A stretch of DNA of 48,481 bases, from positions 1 through 48,481 of the forward strand of contig CAMDBH010000020.1 of NCBI GenBank assembly GCA_945889325.1, given 5' to 3'. This document shows, piece after piece, positions 18,602 to 27,655 of the stretch (the first letter of the stretch is position 1; the number at the start of each line of letters is the position of its first letter). The notes beneath the pieces were generated by a model. That model saw only the letters and a program-made list of their open reading frames with translations, was not told the origin of the DNA and searched no databases. A program made the position numbers and the translations under genes. The DNA comes from Klebsiella pneumoniae (GTDB lineage: Bacteria > Myxococcota_A > UBA9042).

Positions 18602-19630
18602 TTGCCGACGTTTAGCAGCCGCATTCGGTCGCCTCGCCTCTTGATCGGCGCCGTTCGCTCGCGGTTGGCGGCGCGCATGCCGTTGTTGGCCGATTCTCTT
18701 GTCCTCGCTGGTCAGGCCAATGTCGTTGATCGTGCTGCGGCTTTGGCGATGTTCTGTCTGTTTGCGGCGGTCCCCGCCCTGTTCGTGGCGTTTTCCGTGA
18801 TCGGCTACCTGTTGGGCGCGGTCGAAGGCGCAACCCAGCTAACTGGCAGCCAACTCGTATTAAATAACAATAGCTTAGCCCGCGTTACCATTTGGTTGCG
18901 CCAAGCATTGCCCGGCGTGAGTTGGAATCCGGCCGATTTCGCCGCCGCCATGGTCCAGCACCGCGGCAAGCACGGCGTCATCGGTACGATATTGGCGATT
19001 TCATTGGGATTGACCGTCCTTTCGCGCATCGATCACGCCGTACGCGCGATTTTCGGCCGCCGCGAACGCTCGACGCTGCGCGCCGCCGGTTACGCCACGA
19101 TCATGGTGCTCGGTGTCGCCCTACTCATTATTGTGCTTACGCTTTTTGGCCCGATTCTGGAATGGGGCGCCCACGTCGCGGCATCCAGCGTCTCGGCGCT
19201 GTCTCTGGGTTGGCTCGACGGCGTGGCCTTGATCGTCGCCGGGACGCAGGTGTTGCCCGTCGCGCTGTTGTTCTACCTGCAGGTTCATTGGTCCGTATCC
19301 ACGGTTAGCAAGCGACGCACAGCTTGGACTGCCCTGATATTCGGCATTTTTTGGTTCGCCGGCCAACGCCTGTTTTCCATGTACGTCCAAAATATCGTCA
19401 AAATGGATGCCGTTTACGGCGCCCTGACCGGCATCATCGCGCTGCTGATGTGGTTGTTTTACGCCAGCATGGGTTTTCTGTATGCCGTGTCCTTGTTGGC
19501 CGCCTGGCAAGCACGCGCCGAGCCGGCTTCGCGTCCGCAAAGCGGCGGCAAAACGCCCGAACCTGCTCAGAATTCCGCAGACTTGCCTCTTGAAACGCCG
19601 GCGGTTGCCAGTCTGCCCGCGGCAGAATAG
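18602..19630 (+). CDS. YihY/RbnA-family inner membrane protein (RNase BN-like label)
   Basis: The protein is a YihY-family membrane protein with about six TM helices. Visible are AALAMFCLFAAVPALFVAFSVIGYLLG, the conserved central region ending GLTVLSRIDHAVRAIFG, then ATIMVLGVALLIIVLTLFG, LLFYLQVHW, and the signature YGALTGIIALLMWLFYASMGFLYAVSLLAAW. A 40-residue Pro/Ala-rich tail follows. Despite the old RNase BN name these proteins have no proven nuclease activity. The start is uncertain: TTG at 18602 has CAGGA about 10 nt upstream and gives a normal 342 aa, while the first ATG in the conserved part (18677) would leave a very short N-terminus. It is divergent from the DUF4956 operon. Confidence 0.8.
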   Translation: MPTFSSRIRSPRLLIGAVRSRLAARMPLLADSLVLAGQANVVDRAAALAMFCLFAAVPALFVAFSVIGYLLGAVEGATQLTGSQLVLNNNSLARVTIWLRQALPGVSWNPADFAAAMVQHRGKHGVIGTILAISLGLTVLSRIDHAVRAIFGRRERSTLRAAGYATIMVLGVALLIIVLTLFGPILEWGAHVAASSVSALSLGWLDGVALIVAGTQVLPVALLFYLQVHWSVSTVSKRRTAWTALIFGIFWFAGQRLFSMYVQNIVKMDAVYGALTGIIALLMWLFYASMGFLYAVSLLAAWQARAEPASRPQSGGKTPEPAQNSADLPLETPAVASLPAAE

Positions 19631-19640
19631 AGTGCGCCAA

Positions 19641-20024
19641 ATGACATTTGAATTGAGCAAGACATTTCGCTTTGAATCCGCGCATCGCCTGCCGAACGTG
19701 CCGCCTGAGCACAAATGCGCGCGGTTGCATGGCCATTCGTTTCACTGCGACATTTCTGTCAGTGGCCCCCTCGATCCGAAGTTGGGTTGGGTGATGGATT
19801 ACGCCGCGATCAAAGCCGCCGTCAAGCCGTTTATCGAGCAGTTGGATCACCATTACTTAAATGAAATAGCCGGGTTGCAAAACCCCACGTCGGAGAATTT
19901 GGCGCTGTGGCTTTGGCAACACATCGCACCCAATTTGCCGGGGCTGAGCGCCGTTACTATCCGTGAAACCTGCACCACGGCTTGCACTTATCGCGGCTCA
20001 GCGCCGCCAGACGCGGAAAAGTAA
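19641..20024 (+). CDS. queD: 6-carboxytetrahydropterin synthase QueD (PTPS family)
   Basis: QueD converts 7,8-dihydroneopterin triphosphate to 6-carboxytetrahydropterin, the second step of queuosine/7-deazaguanine synthesis. In the 127-aa protein zinc ligands are H15 (FESAHRL), H30 and H32 (LHGHSFH). The catalytic Cys is C26 in EHKCARLHGH, as in E. coli QueD, and the C-terminal substrate Glu lies in IRETCTTACTY. The ATG at 19641 matches the family N-terminus and begins 11 nt after the YihY gene stop. It overlaps the next gene as TAATG, so the two PTPS paralogues are coupled. No queC, queE or queF is in the window. Confidence 0.93.
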   Translation: MTFELSKTFRFESAHRLPNVPPEHKCARLHGHSFHCDISVSGPLDPKLGWVMDYAAIKAAVKPFIEQLDHHYLNEIAGLQNPTSENLALWLWQHIAPNLPGLSAVTIRETCTTACTYRGSAPPDAEK

Positions 20025-20536
20025 TGCCTGCTTCAACGCAAAATGAACGTTATGGCATCGTGCTGGACAAGCAGTATTTCAACTTTGGTTCCGCGCATTT
20101 CCTTATTTTTGCCGACGGCACGCGCGAAGAACTTCATGGCCACAATTACCGCGCCACGCTGGAAATCGACGCGCCGCTGGACATCGGCCACTTGGTCGCC
20201 GATTTCATCGTCGTCAAACCAATTTTCAAAGCCTGCTGCGACGAACTCGATCACAGAACGCTATTCCCTTTGAATAATACATATTTGCGCATTGAGCAGG
20301 ACGAGCATTCTGTGCATGCCTATTTTGGCTCCGACCACTACATGGTGCCGATCCGCGATGTGCGGTTGCTAGATATTGCAAATACTTCTAGTGAGTTGTT
20401 GGCAAAATGGCTCAGCGACCGCTTCCTCGATCGCCTGCACAGCGCCCTGCCCGACTTGCGCTTGGCGCGCATGTTGGTGACTGTGCAGGAATCACCAGGC
20501 CAGTCAGCGGTTTATGAGCGAAAATGGTCATGGTAA
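20024..20536 (+). CDS. PTPS/QueD paralogue lacking the catalytic cysteine
   Basis: A 170-aa protein of the 6-pyruvoyltetrahydropterin synthase superfamily. The three zinc histidines are kept: H25 in FGSAHFL, H38 and H40 in LHGHNY. The catalytic Cys position upstream of HGH is replaced by the polar run TREE. The LDH motif (ELDHRTLF) and a C-terminal substrate Glu (VTVQESPGQ, about 156) are retained. Acid-for-Cys replacements are known from PTPS-III type enzymes that work in folate synthesis, so this may be a folate or other pterin enzyme rather than a second QueD. It is longer than QueD because of a roughly 30-residue insertion. It starts on the stop codon of queD and ends inside the next gene. 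Confidence 0.8.
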   Translation: MPASTQNERYGIVLDKQYFNFGSAHFLIFADGTREELHGHNYRATLEIDAPLDIGHLVADFIVVKPIFKACCDELDHRTLFPLNNTYLRIEQDEHSVHAYFGSDHYMVPIRDVRLLDIANTSSELLAKWLSDRFLDRLHSALPDLRLARMLVTVQESPGQSAVYERKWSW

Positions 20537-22521
20537 AGCCCGCCGCGCCGACTTCGCCGCGGTTTGAACCACTGCCAGCGTTGCACGCCGACGCAGTCGC
20601 GTGGCTCGCATTTGCCGCAGCATTCATCGCCACAGGTCTGGCGGCCGCGCCGGCGATGGGTTGGCTGGATTCCGCCGAACTAGTTGCAGCAGCTAGAGAA
20701 TTGGGCAGCATCCACCCGCCTGGCCATCCCGCTTGGCTGTCGCTCGCGACCGTTGCCGATCTGGTGCCGCTTGGACCTTACGCGCTGCGTATCGCGTGGT
20801 TGAGCAGTTTTTTTGCCGGCGCCAGCGCGTGGCTTGCGGTGCGCATCGCCCGCTTTGTCGCAGCAGATCAAGGGGATGCGCGATTGTCCTCGACGTGGGC
20901 GGTTGGCGCAGTGTGCGCGCTCGTCGCCAGCGGGTCGCTGTGGCAAGTCGCCGCGCGCGCCGAAGTCTACACATTGGCGCTGGCTACCAATTTATGGATG
21001 CTTTACGCAGCATTGCGCGCGGGTCGCGTCGCCAATATTCGGCAGGTTCAACCGCGTCTTCTGCTCGTGGGTTGCGGCGAGTTCGCGCTGGCGGCCAGCC
21101 TAGGACTGCTCAATCACCACTACGTCACGCTTTTTTTGCTGCCTGCGTGTGCAGTTGCCATGGGGCCTGCCCTGAATTGGCTGTGGCGGCGCCAGCGCAA
21201 CTGGTTGCTCGCCCTGTTTGGCATCGGGCTGTGGCTGGGTCTGGCGTATTTTTCCCTGAGCTTGCGCGCGTTGGCGGACACGGAAATGCGCTGGGGCAAT
21301 CCCGCTACGATTCAGGGTCTTATCGACACCGCGACGGCAAAGCAGTTTCAAAAATCCGTCGTCGGTGTGCAAGTCGATGTCGCTGGCAACGGCGCTGTCT
21401 TGTTCGGCATGGTTATGGAACAAATGGGGATTTATCTGGCCGCCCTCGGCCTGCTGGGTCTGGCGTTCGGCGTTCTACTGCGGTCGCGTGTGCAATTGGT
21501 GCTGTGGCTGGCATTGGTTGGCGGTTTAGCGACCAAAGCGCTGATGCAAATCGATACCCGCAATCCCGACGATCACGGCTATATCCTCCTATCCGTAGCG
21601 ATTTTGTCGCTCGGTGTTGCGCAACTACCGGCAGTTCTGTTCGGCCAATTGGGGCTTTTTCGCACCTGGAGCGCCCAGCGCCGCTGGAGAGGATCGCTGG
21701 CACTGGGTGCGGCCTTCGCGCTGCTGGCGTGTTGGCAGGTGCACAGTCTTTGGCAAGATCCCGCCTGTAATCTCGCGCAATTGCGCGCACCCGAACGCAT
21801 CGACAACGCCATGCGCGCAACCATCGCCCCAGGTGGACTTTTACTGAGCAATTACTACGGCTTGGCCTTCAACGAGCAAGCATTCCGCATCGCAGAAGGG
21901 CGCCGCCCCGACATTGTCGCGCCGCACCTGACCTTTCGCACCAGCGACACCGACAAAGGCACAGCCTATCAGCGGTGGTTTATCAAACGATATCCACAGT
22001 TACGCGACTTAGCCCAAGGCGCCATGGCCTTCCAACGCGCCCCAATCGGCAACGAGCTCGCCCGCGCAGAAACCCAACCTGTCTACGCAGAAATCGACCC
22101 CGCATCGCGCATCCCAGCGCCGATGTACCACTTTGACGGCCTGATCAACCGTTTGTTGCCCGAGGCCGAGCGCGCACTCGATTACAGCCCAAGTGATCGC
22201 CTCAAAGAACATATCGCAGGCTGGGATGCCGTGTATCTACGCCTAGGCACTGACGCTTTGGCTGATGGCCCGACAAAATCATTGCTGATCTGGCAGCACG
22301 CTTTGCAAGCCGCCCATGCTTTGCAACGCGGTTGGATGCAAGTGGCCGCAGAAGAGCTGAAACGCGCGCGGCGCCTCAACCCGCAAGATCGGATTTTAGC
22401 TCGGCTAGACTCGCGCCTGGCCGCGTTGGATGCCGCCTGGCGGCGCGCTGACACCACTGCTTATCGCAATTTGTGGCAGAAATATCTGACGATGGATTTT
22501 GATCAGTTGGTTGGGGAATAG
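20524..22521 (+). CDS. DUF2723 multi-TM glycosyltransferase-like protein
   Basis: The 665-aa protein has about ten TM helices in its first 420 residues and a soluble C-terminal half. The N-terminal signature WLDSAELVAAARELGSIHPP (about 47-66) is the DUF2723 hallmark: an acidic pair after TM1, then HPPGHP, as in GT-C type protein O-mannosyltransferase relatives. It therefore probably transfers a sugar from a polyprenyl-phosphate donor outside the cell membrane. The acidic DSxE motif would be the catalytic base. The C-terminal part contains helical TPR-like sequence (ALQAAHALQRGWMQVAAEEL). Starts at 20524 or 20530 are both possible, either way overlapping the PTPS paralogue. The enzyme's substrate is unknown. 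Confidence 0.82.
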   Translation: MVMVKPAAPTSPRFEPLPALHADAVAWLAFAAAFIATGLAAAPAMGWLDSAELVAAARELGSIHPPGHPAWLSLATVADLVPLGPYALRIAWLSSFFAGASAWLAVRIARFVAADQGDARLSSTWAVGAVCALVASGSLWQVAARAEVYTLALATNLWMLYAALRAGRVANIRQVQPRLLLVGCGEFALAASLGLLNHHYVTLFLLPACAVAMGPALNWLWRRQRNWLLALFGIGLWLGLAYFSLSLRALADTEMRWGNPATIQGLIDTATAKQFQKSVVGVQVDVAGNGAVLFGMVMEQMGIYLAALGLLGLAFGVLLRSRVQLVLWLALVGGLATKALMQIDTRNPDDHGYILLSVAILSLGVAQLPAVLFGQLGLFRTWSAQRRWRGSLALGAAFALLACWQVHSLWQDPACNLAQLRAPERIDNAMRATIAPGGLLLSNYYGLAFNEQAFRIAEGRRPDIVAPHLTFRTSDTDKGTAYQRWFIKRYPQLRDLAQGAMAFQRAPIGNELARAETQPVYAEIDPASRIPAPMYHFDGLINRLLPEAERALDYSPSDRLKEHIAGWDAVYLRLGTDALADGPTKSLLIWQHALQAAHALQRGWMQVAAEELKRARRLNPQDRILARLDSRLAALDAAWRRADTTAYRNLWQKYLTMDFDQLVGE

Positions 22522-23159
22522 AAGGTAACCTGTTGTTTTTGCGCTGCGCGCGGCTTGCATTTGCACAGGTTTGTTTGCGCTGCGCGCGGCTTGCTTAGGT
22601 ACGAGTTTTGGTGCGCCTTCGGCGCGCGACAGTAAAACCCTTTATTTCCAGTGACAGGTTCCGCCTGTCGGCGGGTCAGGGTGGCCCAGCGCGGCCACCC
22701 TGACACCCCGCGCGCTTTTGTTTCAAATCATGGAGTTGGGATGCCCGCGTGCGGCTCCTTAACCGCTGCGTTGCCGCGCTTCGCACGGCAACGGTTTCTG
22801 ACAGTCGGCGCAAAGCGGGCGGCGGTGGTTTGAGGGTTATCTAGGATGGAAAGGCAGGGATTTCTGGCTGTGCGACGTTCGAAGCGGTGGCCCGATTGCG
22901 CTGGGCGCAATCGTCGTTCCGCGCGGATACGCGGGGATTTTTCGACTTTGTCCTCCACGATAGTGCAACGCGCAACGGCGTCTCGGTCTCAAGCAATTCG
23001 CTGCGCGAATTGTTGGAAGTGGGACGCTGCGCGAGGGGATTTGGCGGAAGGCGGGGTGCCGCTGCGCGGTTTCTAACGAAGGGAGTTTAGCGTCTAACCT
23101 CCTGCGAGATCGGTGGTCAACGGCGTCCGCTCATCAGGGGCCGTGTGGCTAAAAGCCTT
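22522..23159. other. intergenic spacer made of small hairpins and short repeats
   Basis: No convincing coding frame fills these 638 nt. They hold a series of inverted repeats: GCGCC-TTC-GGCGC at 22613-22625; GACAGG-TTCCG-CCTGTC at 22653-22669; a perfect 12-bp stem with a 6-nt loop at 22675-22704, followed about 11 nt later by TTTTGTTT (possible terminator of the DUF2723 operon); and GATTGCGC-TGG-GCGCAATC at 22894-22912. A duplicated 18-mer lies at the left end. The same style of sequence is seen at 47931-48481. Confidence 0.6.
22541..22594 (+). repeat. direct repeat, two copies of an 18-mer
   Basis: GCGCTGCGCGCGGCTTGC occurs at 22541-22558 and again at 22577-22594, a 36-nt period. Both copies are preceded by a T-rich stretch, and CAGGTTTGTTT sits between them. 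The order CAGG-TTT-GTTT-GCGCTGCGCGCGGC also appears, on the opposite strand, at about 48336-48365, so this is a dispersed family related to the tandem repeat at the right end of the window. Confidence 0.75.
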
Positions 23160-24590
23160 TTACCCTGCGACTGCAAGCAAACGAACTACGCCGCGCGAAA
23201 CCTCACTGGCCATTTCCGTAAAAACCCTATCTTTATCAGCACCATCGCCAGCGACGACTACTTCAAACGGCTGGGACGCCAGCGCACTTGGCAACGCAAC
23301 ATCCTGTGCGGCTGCATCGGCGACAGCGATTTCAGGCGCCCCTGTCGCACTGGCCATCGATTCGCCAAGGGCAAGTAAGGAAAGACGATAAGCACTTTCA
23401 GCCCACGATCGCCGCGGCACAAAAGTCGCCAATTTCTGTGAACCGCCCTTGTCTTGCAGCGCTTTGATGTCGGCGACGAATTTGTCAAGTGCCGTAAATT
23501 CTTCAATTTCTAGCGCACCAGCAAAGGATTCTTGCGGCGGGCCATCGGCCCAACCGACGGCATAGTCCGATTCGGAGCGATCGGCGCCCATCGTAAATTC
23601 GTATTCGGCTTCACTTAGCAAATTGTCGGCGATGGCAAACAGCGGAGCTATCGGTTGCGACACCAACGGACGACCAAAATCGGCCAAAGTTTCAAGGTCG
23701 CAGCGCATCAAAAACGCCGTCACATCGGTCAGCGACAGACCGGATCGCCCCAGTTGGATGCGTTTGGCCGACAGATCGCCAATCGCGCGCTGCAAAACCG
23801 CTTGCCATTGGTGTAGTTCGCCAAGCGACGCCCCTACATCTTGCGCTACGCGGTAGCTGGCGTCTTCAGATAAATCCAAGCCTTCCACGCAGGTGCGCGC
23901 CCGCCTCGCCCAAGCGAGGTTGCGGTCGATGCGATCGCGCGCTTGCAACACCCGCACTTCCGAGTGCGAGCGCACAGCTTGCTCGGCGGAATCGACAATC
24001 CGCCGCAGATTGTGGTGCAAATGGCGCAGGGCGGGCGTGGCCTCGTGCCCCAAATCCCGTGAAAGTTCAACGTTCAGTACCCCCAGCGCCAAGTCGCCTT
24101 CCTGCGGTTCTATGCCCAAGACGCGGCTGATCACGGCATAGAGGGCCTCGCCGCGATCGGTCAAGCGGTGGCAGCCCTCGATCATTTCGAGCCAGCCACC
24201 TTTGCGCAAAGATTTCATAACGATGGTGCGCGCGTCGTTGGTGAGCCACGCAAAATGGCGCGCCAAAATCTCCGCGTCCCAGCGCGTGCGGTCGGAACTG
24301 GCAAATTCAGTAAGAACGGCTAATCGCACAACAAAATGCGACTCACCCAAACGCACCAAATCGCGAAGCAGTGAAAAATACGCCATGCCCGACTGCGCGG
24401 CTTGCAGGGCCGGCAGGGTCGACGGGTCAAAATCGTCTGAAATCAGGGCAGAAAGTTCATCCGGCAGCACATCGTCCGGCGCATCTTGTTCGGCCGAAAG
24501 CAGTTCATTGGCTTGTTGGGCGAGCATAACCATGGCGCGAAAGTAGCAGAAAGCCGCCTCATTGACCATCGGCGCGGCGTGATTCAGCAT
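23160..24590 (-). CDS. hypothetical, winged-helix plus helical-bundle protein
   Basis: I do not recognise this 476-aa soluble protein. Residues about 70-175 look like a winged helix: LRDLVRLGESHFVVRLAVLTEF, then TIVMKSLRKGGWLEMIEG and a CHRLTDRGEALYAVISRVLG wing. The middle (about 190-400) is strongly helical with heptad-like segments (RIVDSAEQAVRSHSEV, LSAKRIQLG, LSLTDVTAFLMRCDLETLADF). The C-terminal 80 residues are Ala-rich and loosely structured. The order winged helix then long helical middle resembles the MukF/MksF kleisins, but no MukB or MukE partner is adjacent. ATG at 24569 is an alternative start. It is divergent from the fni operon, with 34 nt between the two starts. Confidence 0.6.
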   Translation of the reverse strand: MLNHAAPMVNEAAFCYFRAMVMLAQQANELLSAEQDAPDDVLPDELSALISDDFDPSTLPALQAAQSGMAYFSLLRDLVRLGESHFVVRLAVLTEFASSDRTRWDAEILARHFAWLTNDARTIVMKSLRKGGWLEMIEGCHRLTDRGEALYAVISRVLGIEPQEGDLALGVLNVELSRDLGHEATPALRHLHHNLRRIVDSAEQAVRSHSEVRVLQARDRIDRNLAWARRARTCVEGLDLSEDASYRVAQDVGASLGELHQWQAVLQRAIGDLSAKRIQLGRSGLSLTDVTAFLMRCDLETLADFGRPLVSQPIAPLFAIADNLLSEAEYEFTMGADRSESDYAVGWADGPPQESFAGALEIEEFTALDKFVADIKALQDKGGSQKLATFVPRRSWAESAYRLSLLALGESMASATGAPEIAVADAAAQDVALPSALASQPFEVVVAGDGADKDRVFTEMASEVSRGVVRLLAVAG

Positions 24591-24624
24591 GCGCCCTGTT
24601 CACAGGCACAAATTGCGGGGCTCT

Positions 24625-25713
24625 ATGGAATCCAATGAACTTTTAGGCGACCGCAAAGGCGACCACCTCCGCCTGGCGCTGGCTGATGGGCGCGCGCAGC
24701 GACCGGGGCGCAGCAATGGGTTGGAGCGCTTTCGCTTTGAGTCGCTGTCGCTGCCGGAATTGCACTTGAATCACATTGACTTGCGTGTGACGTTGCTGGG
24801 CAAGTCGCTGCAGGCGCCGCTTTTGGTCGGCGCGATGACAGGGGGCACGGTTGACGCCGGGCGTGTCAATCGAATTTTGGCGGAAGCTGCTGAATATTGC
24901 GGGGTTGGCTTCTGTTTGGGCTCGCAGCGCCCCATGTTGGATCTGCAACCGGATCAGGTTGAAAGTTTTCGCATGCGCGATTTGGCGCCGCGCACGTTGA
25001 TTTTGGGCAATATCGGTGCGATTCAACTGCGCGATCATTTGGACGGCAAGGGCATGGAAGCACTGGCAAATGCTGTGCAAGCCGACGGCATGTTCGTGCA
25101 TCTGAATCCACTGCAAGAATCGATTCAGCCCGAGGGCGATCGCGACTGGCGCGGCGTGTTGGATGCGATCGGCGAGGTGGCGGCGGGCTGTAACATCCCA
25201 GTATTGGTCAAAGAAGTCGGTGCGGGCTTGGGTGAACAGACGTTGGCGATGCTGGCGGCCATGGGCTTGGCCGGCGTTGAAACCGCGGGCGTGGGCGGCA
25301 CGTCGTGGGCGCAAATTGAAGCGCTGCGGCACAATGAACGCACGCCGCAATCGATCGCCGGCGAAGTGCTGGCGGACTTTGGCGTTTCTACAGCGGAAAG
25401 TGTGATGCTGGCGCGCCGTGCGTTGCCGCGGCGCTTGGTGATCGCTTCAGGTGGTTTGCGCGACGGCTTAGAAGTCGCTAAATGTATTGCGCTTGGTGCC
25501 AATGCCTGCGCGATGGCCTATCCGTTTTTGCAGGCGGCCCAAAACGGCGGCGTGGAGGCGGTCATCCGAGAAATCCAAGGTGTCATGGAGACTTTGCGCA
25601 CAGTGATGTTCCTCGTGGGCGCGCCTGATCTGCTGCAGTTGACCCGCGTTTCTCTGCGTGAAGATACGCCGATGATGACGCTGTGGCACGGCATCGACAG
25701 CGGTGTGCGGTGA
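24625..25713 (+). CDS. fni: type 2 isopentenyl-diphosphate delta-isomerase (FMN-dependent)
   Basis: Fni interconverts IPP and DMAPP using reduced FMN. The 362-aa product opens with RKGDHLRLAL (10-19), the family N-terminal signature. It continues with APLLVGAMTGGT (64-75), FCLGSQRPM, the invariant Gln in HLNPLQE (about 162-168), VLVKEVGAG and the FMN phosphate loops IASGGLRDGLEVAKCIALGA. The ATG at 24625 is preferred over 24589 because the family starts near here; the ribosome site (GGGG) is weak. It is the first gene of a mevalonate operon, and its stop overlaps the next start as GTGA. Confidence 0.95.
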   Translation: MESNELLGDRKGDHLRLALADGRAQRPGRSNGLERFRFESLSLPELHLNHIDLRVTLLGKSLQAPLLVGAMTGGTVDAGRVNRILAEAAEYCGVGFCLGSQRPMLDLQPDQVESFRMRDLAPRTLILGNIGAIQLRDHLDGKGMEALANAVQADGMFVHLNPLQESIQPEGDRDWRGVLDAIGEVAAGCNIPVLVKEVGAGLGEQTLAMLAAMGLAGVETAGVGGTSWAQIEALRHNERTPQSIAGEVLADFGVSTAESVMLARRALPRRLVIASGGLRDGLEVAKCIALGANACAMAYPFLQAAQNGGVEAVIREIQGVMETLRTVMFLVGAPDLLQLTRVSLREDTPMMTLWHGIDSGVR

Positions 25714-26642
25714 GCCAACCTCTGCAACATTACACTGGAACGGCTTCTGGCAAGGCGATTGTCGTCGGTGAACACTATGTCATGGACGGCGCGCTGGCGC
25801 TGGCCATGGCGTTGCCGACGCTGCAAACAAAAGTCACCTGGACACAAACGCAGCACAATCCGACGAGTTTGCACATCGGGCCGCCGGCCAAATGCCCGGT
25901 GAGCACGATGCAAACCCTGCTGGATGCTGCACAAATGTATGAATTGAAAGGGCAGTGGAACGTGGAGATCGAGTCCAGCCTGCCGATTGGCCGCGGACTT
26001 GGGTCGAGTGCGGCGTTGTGCGTGGCGGCGTTGCGCGGTTTGCATCAGGGCGCGCCAAATAAACCTAATGATACTCTACTATTGCACCAAGCGCGTGAAT
26101 TAGAGTCATTGTTTCACGGCAGTTCTTCTGGCCTTGATCCGGCGGCCGCAAGCAGCGAAGGGGCGCTGTTGTTCAAGGACGGCCAAATCCTGCGATCGCT
26201 CGAGATTCATCCTAACTTGGCTTCGGCGCGCTGGATTCTACTCGATCTCGGCAATTCGCAGTCGACCAAAACCGCGATCGACCGCGCCAACAAGCACCGC
26301 GTCACCTTGGGCAAGGCGACCCTGGCCGGACTGACAAAAATTGTCACTTTTGCGGCGAATCAAGCGGCAGAAGCGTTGGAACACGGCCAGTTGCAAGATC
26401 TGGCGGAGGCTTTGCGCAAAGCGGGCGCTGCCATGCAGCCGCTTGGCGTCGTCGATGAAGCGATGCAACAAGTTATTTTAACAGCGATCGATGCGGGTGC
26501 ATTGGCGTGCAAGCAAACGGGCGCTGGCCTTGGTGGCATGTTGCTGGCGCTGGCGGCCGATGAACCCGCAGCGCACAAAGTCGCGGCGGCCTGTCGCGAC
26601 CGCATCGTCGGTCATTGGATTGTTCCGCTCACGACTGCGTAA
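25710..26642 (+). CDS. mvk: mevalonate kinase (GHMP family)
   Basis: The enzyme phosphorylates mevalonate at C5 with ATP. The 310-aa protein has the GHMP motifs: motif 1 GKAIVVGEHYVMDG (about 14-27), the glycine-rich ATP loop LPIGRGLGSSAALCVAALRG (about 92-111), an FHGSSSGLDPAAAS segment carrying the mevalonate-binding Asp, and motif 3 KQTGAGLGGMLLALA near the C-terminus. GTG at 25710 overlaps the fni stop (GTGA), gives the normal short N-terminus and is favoured over an in-frame codon nine residues upstream. Substrate assignment rests on the GEHYVMDG sequence and operon position; a paralogous GHMP kinase lies two genes on. Confidence 0.88.
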   Translation: MSQPLQHYTGTASGKAIVVGEHYVMDGALALAMALPTLQTKVTWTQTQHNPTSLHIGPPAKCPVSTMQTLLDAAQMYELKGQWNVEIESSLPIGRGLGSSAALCVAALRGLHQGAPNKPNDTLLLHQARELESLFHGSSSGLDPAAASSEGALLFKDGQILRSLEIHPNLASARWILLDLGNSQSTKTAIDRANKHRVTLGKATLAGLTKIVTFAANQAAEALEHGQLQDLAEALRKAGAAMQPLGVVDEAMQQVILTAIDAGALACKQTGAGLGGMLLALAADEPAAHKVAAACRDRIVGHWIVPLTTA

Positions 26643-26659
26643 ATTAACAAGGAATTCTG

Positions 26660-27655
26660 ATGCCTCTGCACCGCGCCACCGCTTTTGCGCCGAGCAATAT
26701 TGCCCTGACCAAATACTGGGGCAAACGCGATCACACGCTGAATCTGCCGCTGGCGCCGAGTATTTCCGTGACGCTGGGCGAACTTGGCTCGCTTACGATC
26801 GTATCGCCGCAAGAAGAACTCGATGAAGACGCCATGATCGTCGACGAAAAGCCGTTGGATGATGCGGGCATGGTCAAAGTGCGCCGCGTCATGGACCTTG
26901 TGCGCCAAATGGCCGGCAGCAAGGTCTATGCTGGGTTGCGATCGGTAAATACCGTTGCGACTGCGCGCGGTTTGGCGTCAAGTGCCTCCGCTTTTGCCGC
27001 TTTAGCGACCGCAGCAGCGTCGGCGTACGGCTTGGATTTGGACGCAGCCGCGCTGTCGCGGTTGGCGCGCACGGGGTCGGGCTCAGCTAGTCGTTCCATT
27101 GCAGGTGGTTACGTGCTGTGGCACCGCGGTGAAGCGAGCGATGGCCTCGATAGCTACGCCGAACAATTTTTGCCGGCCAGCCATTGGCCGCTCAAAATCT
27201 TGGTTGCGCAGGTACTGGATGGCCAAAAAGCCGTGAGTTCAACCCAAGGTATGCGGGCCAGTAACACGGAATCGCTGGTGTTTCGCGGTTGGATCGAGCA
27301 GTGCCACGCGGATGTGCTGCAATGCAAAATAGCGCTGGAAACCCGCGACATGCAGCGCTTGGCCTCCGTTGTTGAAGGCAATGCGCTGGCGATGCACGGC
27401 ACCATGCTGGCCTCGCGGCCGCCGCTGCTGTACTGGCAACCCGCGACGATCGCGATCATTCGGGCGGTGCAGGAACTGCGGCAGCAAGGTACTGAATGTT
27501 GCTTCACAATCGATGCAGGTTCATCGGTTGTCGTGCTTTGCAGTGCCCAGGACGCGCGCGGTGTTGCCGACACGTTGAGCGACATTGACGGCATCGAGCA
27601 GGTCTTGCAGACCAACGTCGGACTTGGCGCGCAGTTGATGGGTGCGGGCTCGTGA
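26660..27655 (+). CDS. mvaD: diphosphomevalonate decarboxylase (or phosphomevalonate decarboxylase)
   Basis: MvaD uses ATP to decarboxylate mevalonate diphosphate to IPP. The 331-aa protein begins with the family signature APSNIALTKYWGKRD (10-24). It has the GHMP loop GLASSASAFAALATAAASAY (about 104-123) and RTGSGSASRSIAGGYVLWHRG, where the conserved Ser/Gly run binds phosphates. AAGGA lies 8 nt before the ATG. With mevalonate kinase and phosphomevalonate kinase in the same operon the classical route (diphosphate substrate) is expected, but monophosphate decarboxylases share these motifs. Its stop is overlapped by the next start (GTGA). Confidence 0.92.
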   Translation: MPLHRATAFAPSNIALTKYWGKRDHTLNLPLAPSISVTLGELGSLTIVSPQEELDEDAMIVDEKPLDDAGMVKVRRVMDLVRQMAGSKVYAGLRSVNTVATARGLASSASAFAALATAAASAYGLDLDAAALSRLARTGSGSASRSIAGGYVLWHRGEASDGLDSYAEQFLPASHWPLKILVAQVLDGQKAVSSTQGMRASNTESLVFRGWIEQCHADVLQCKIALETRDMQRLASVVEGNALAMHGTMLASRPPLLYWQPATIAIIRAVQELRQQGTECCFTIDAGSSVVVLCSAQDARGVADTLSDIDGIEQVLQTNVGLGAQLMGAGS

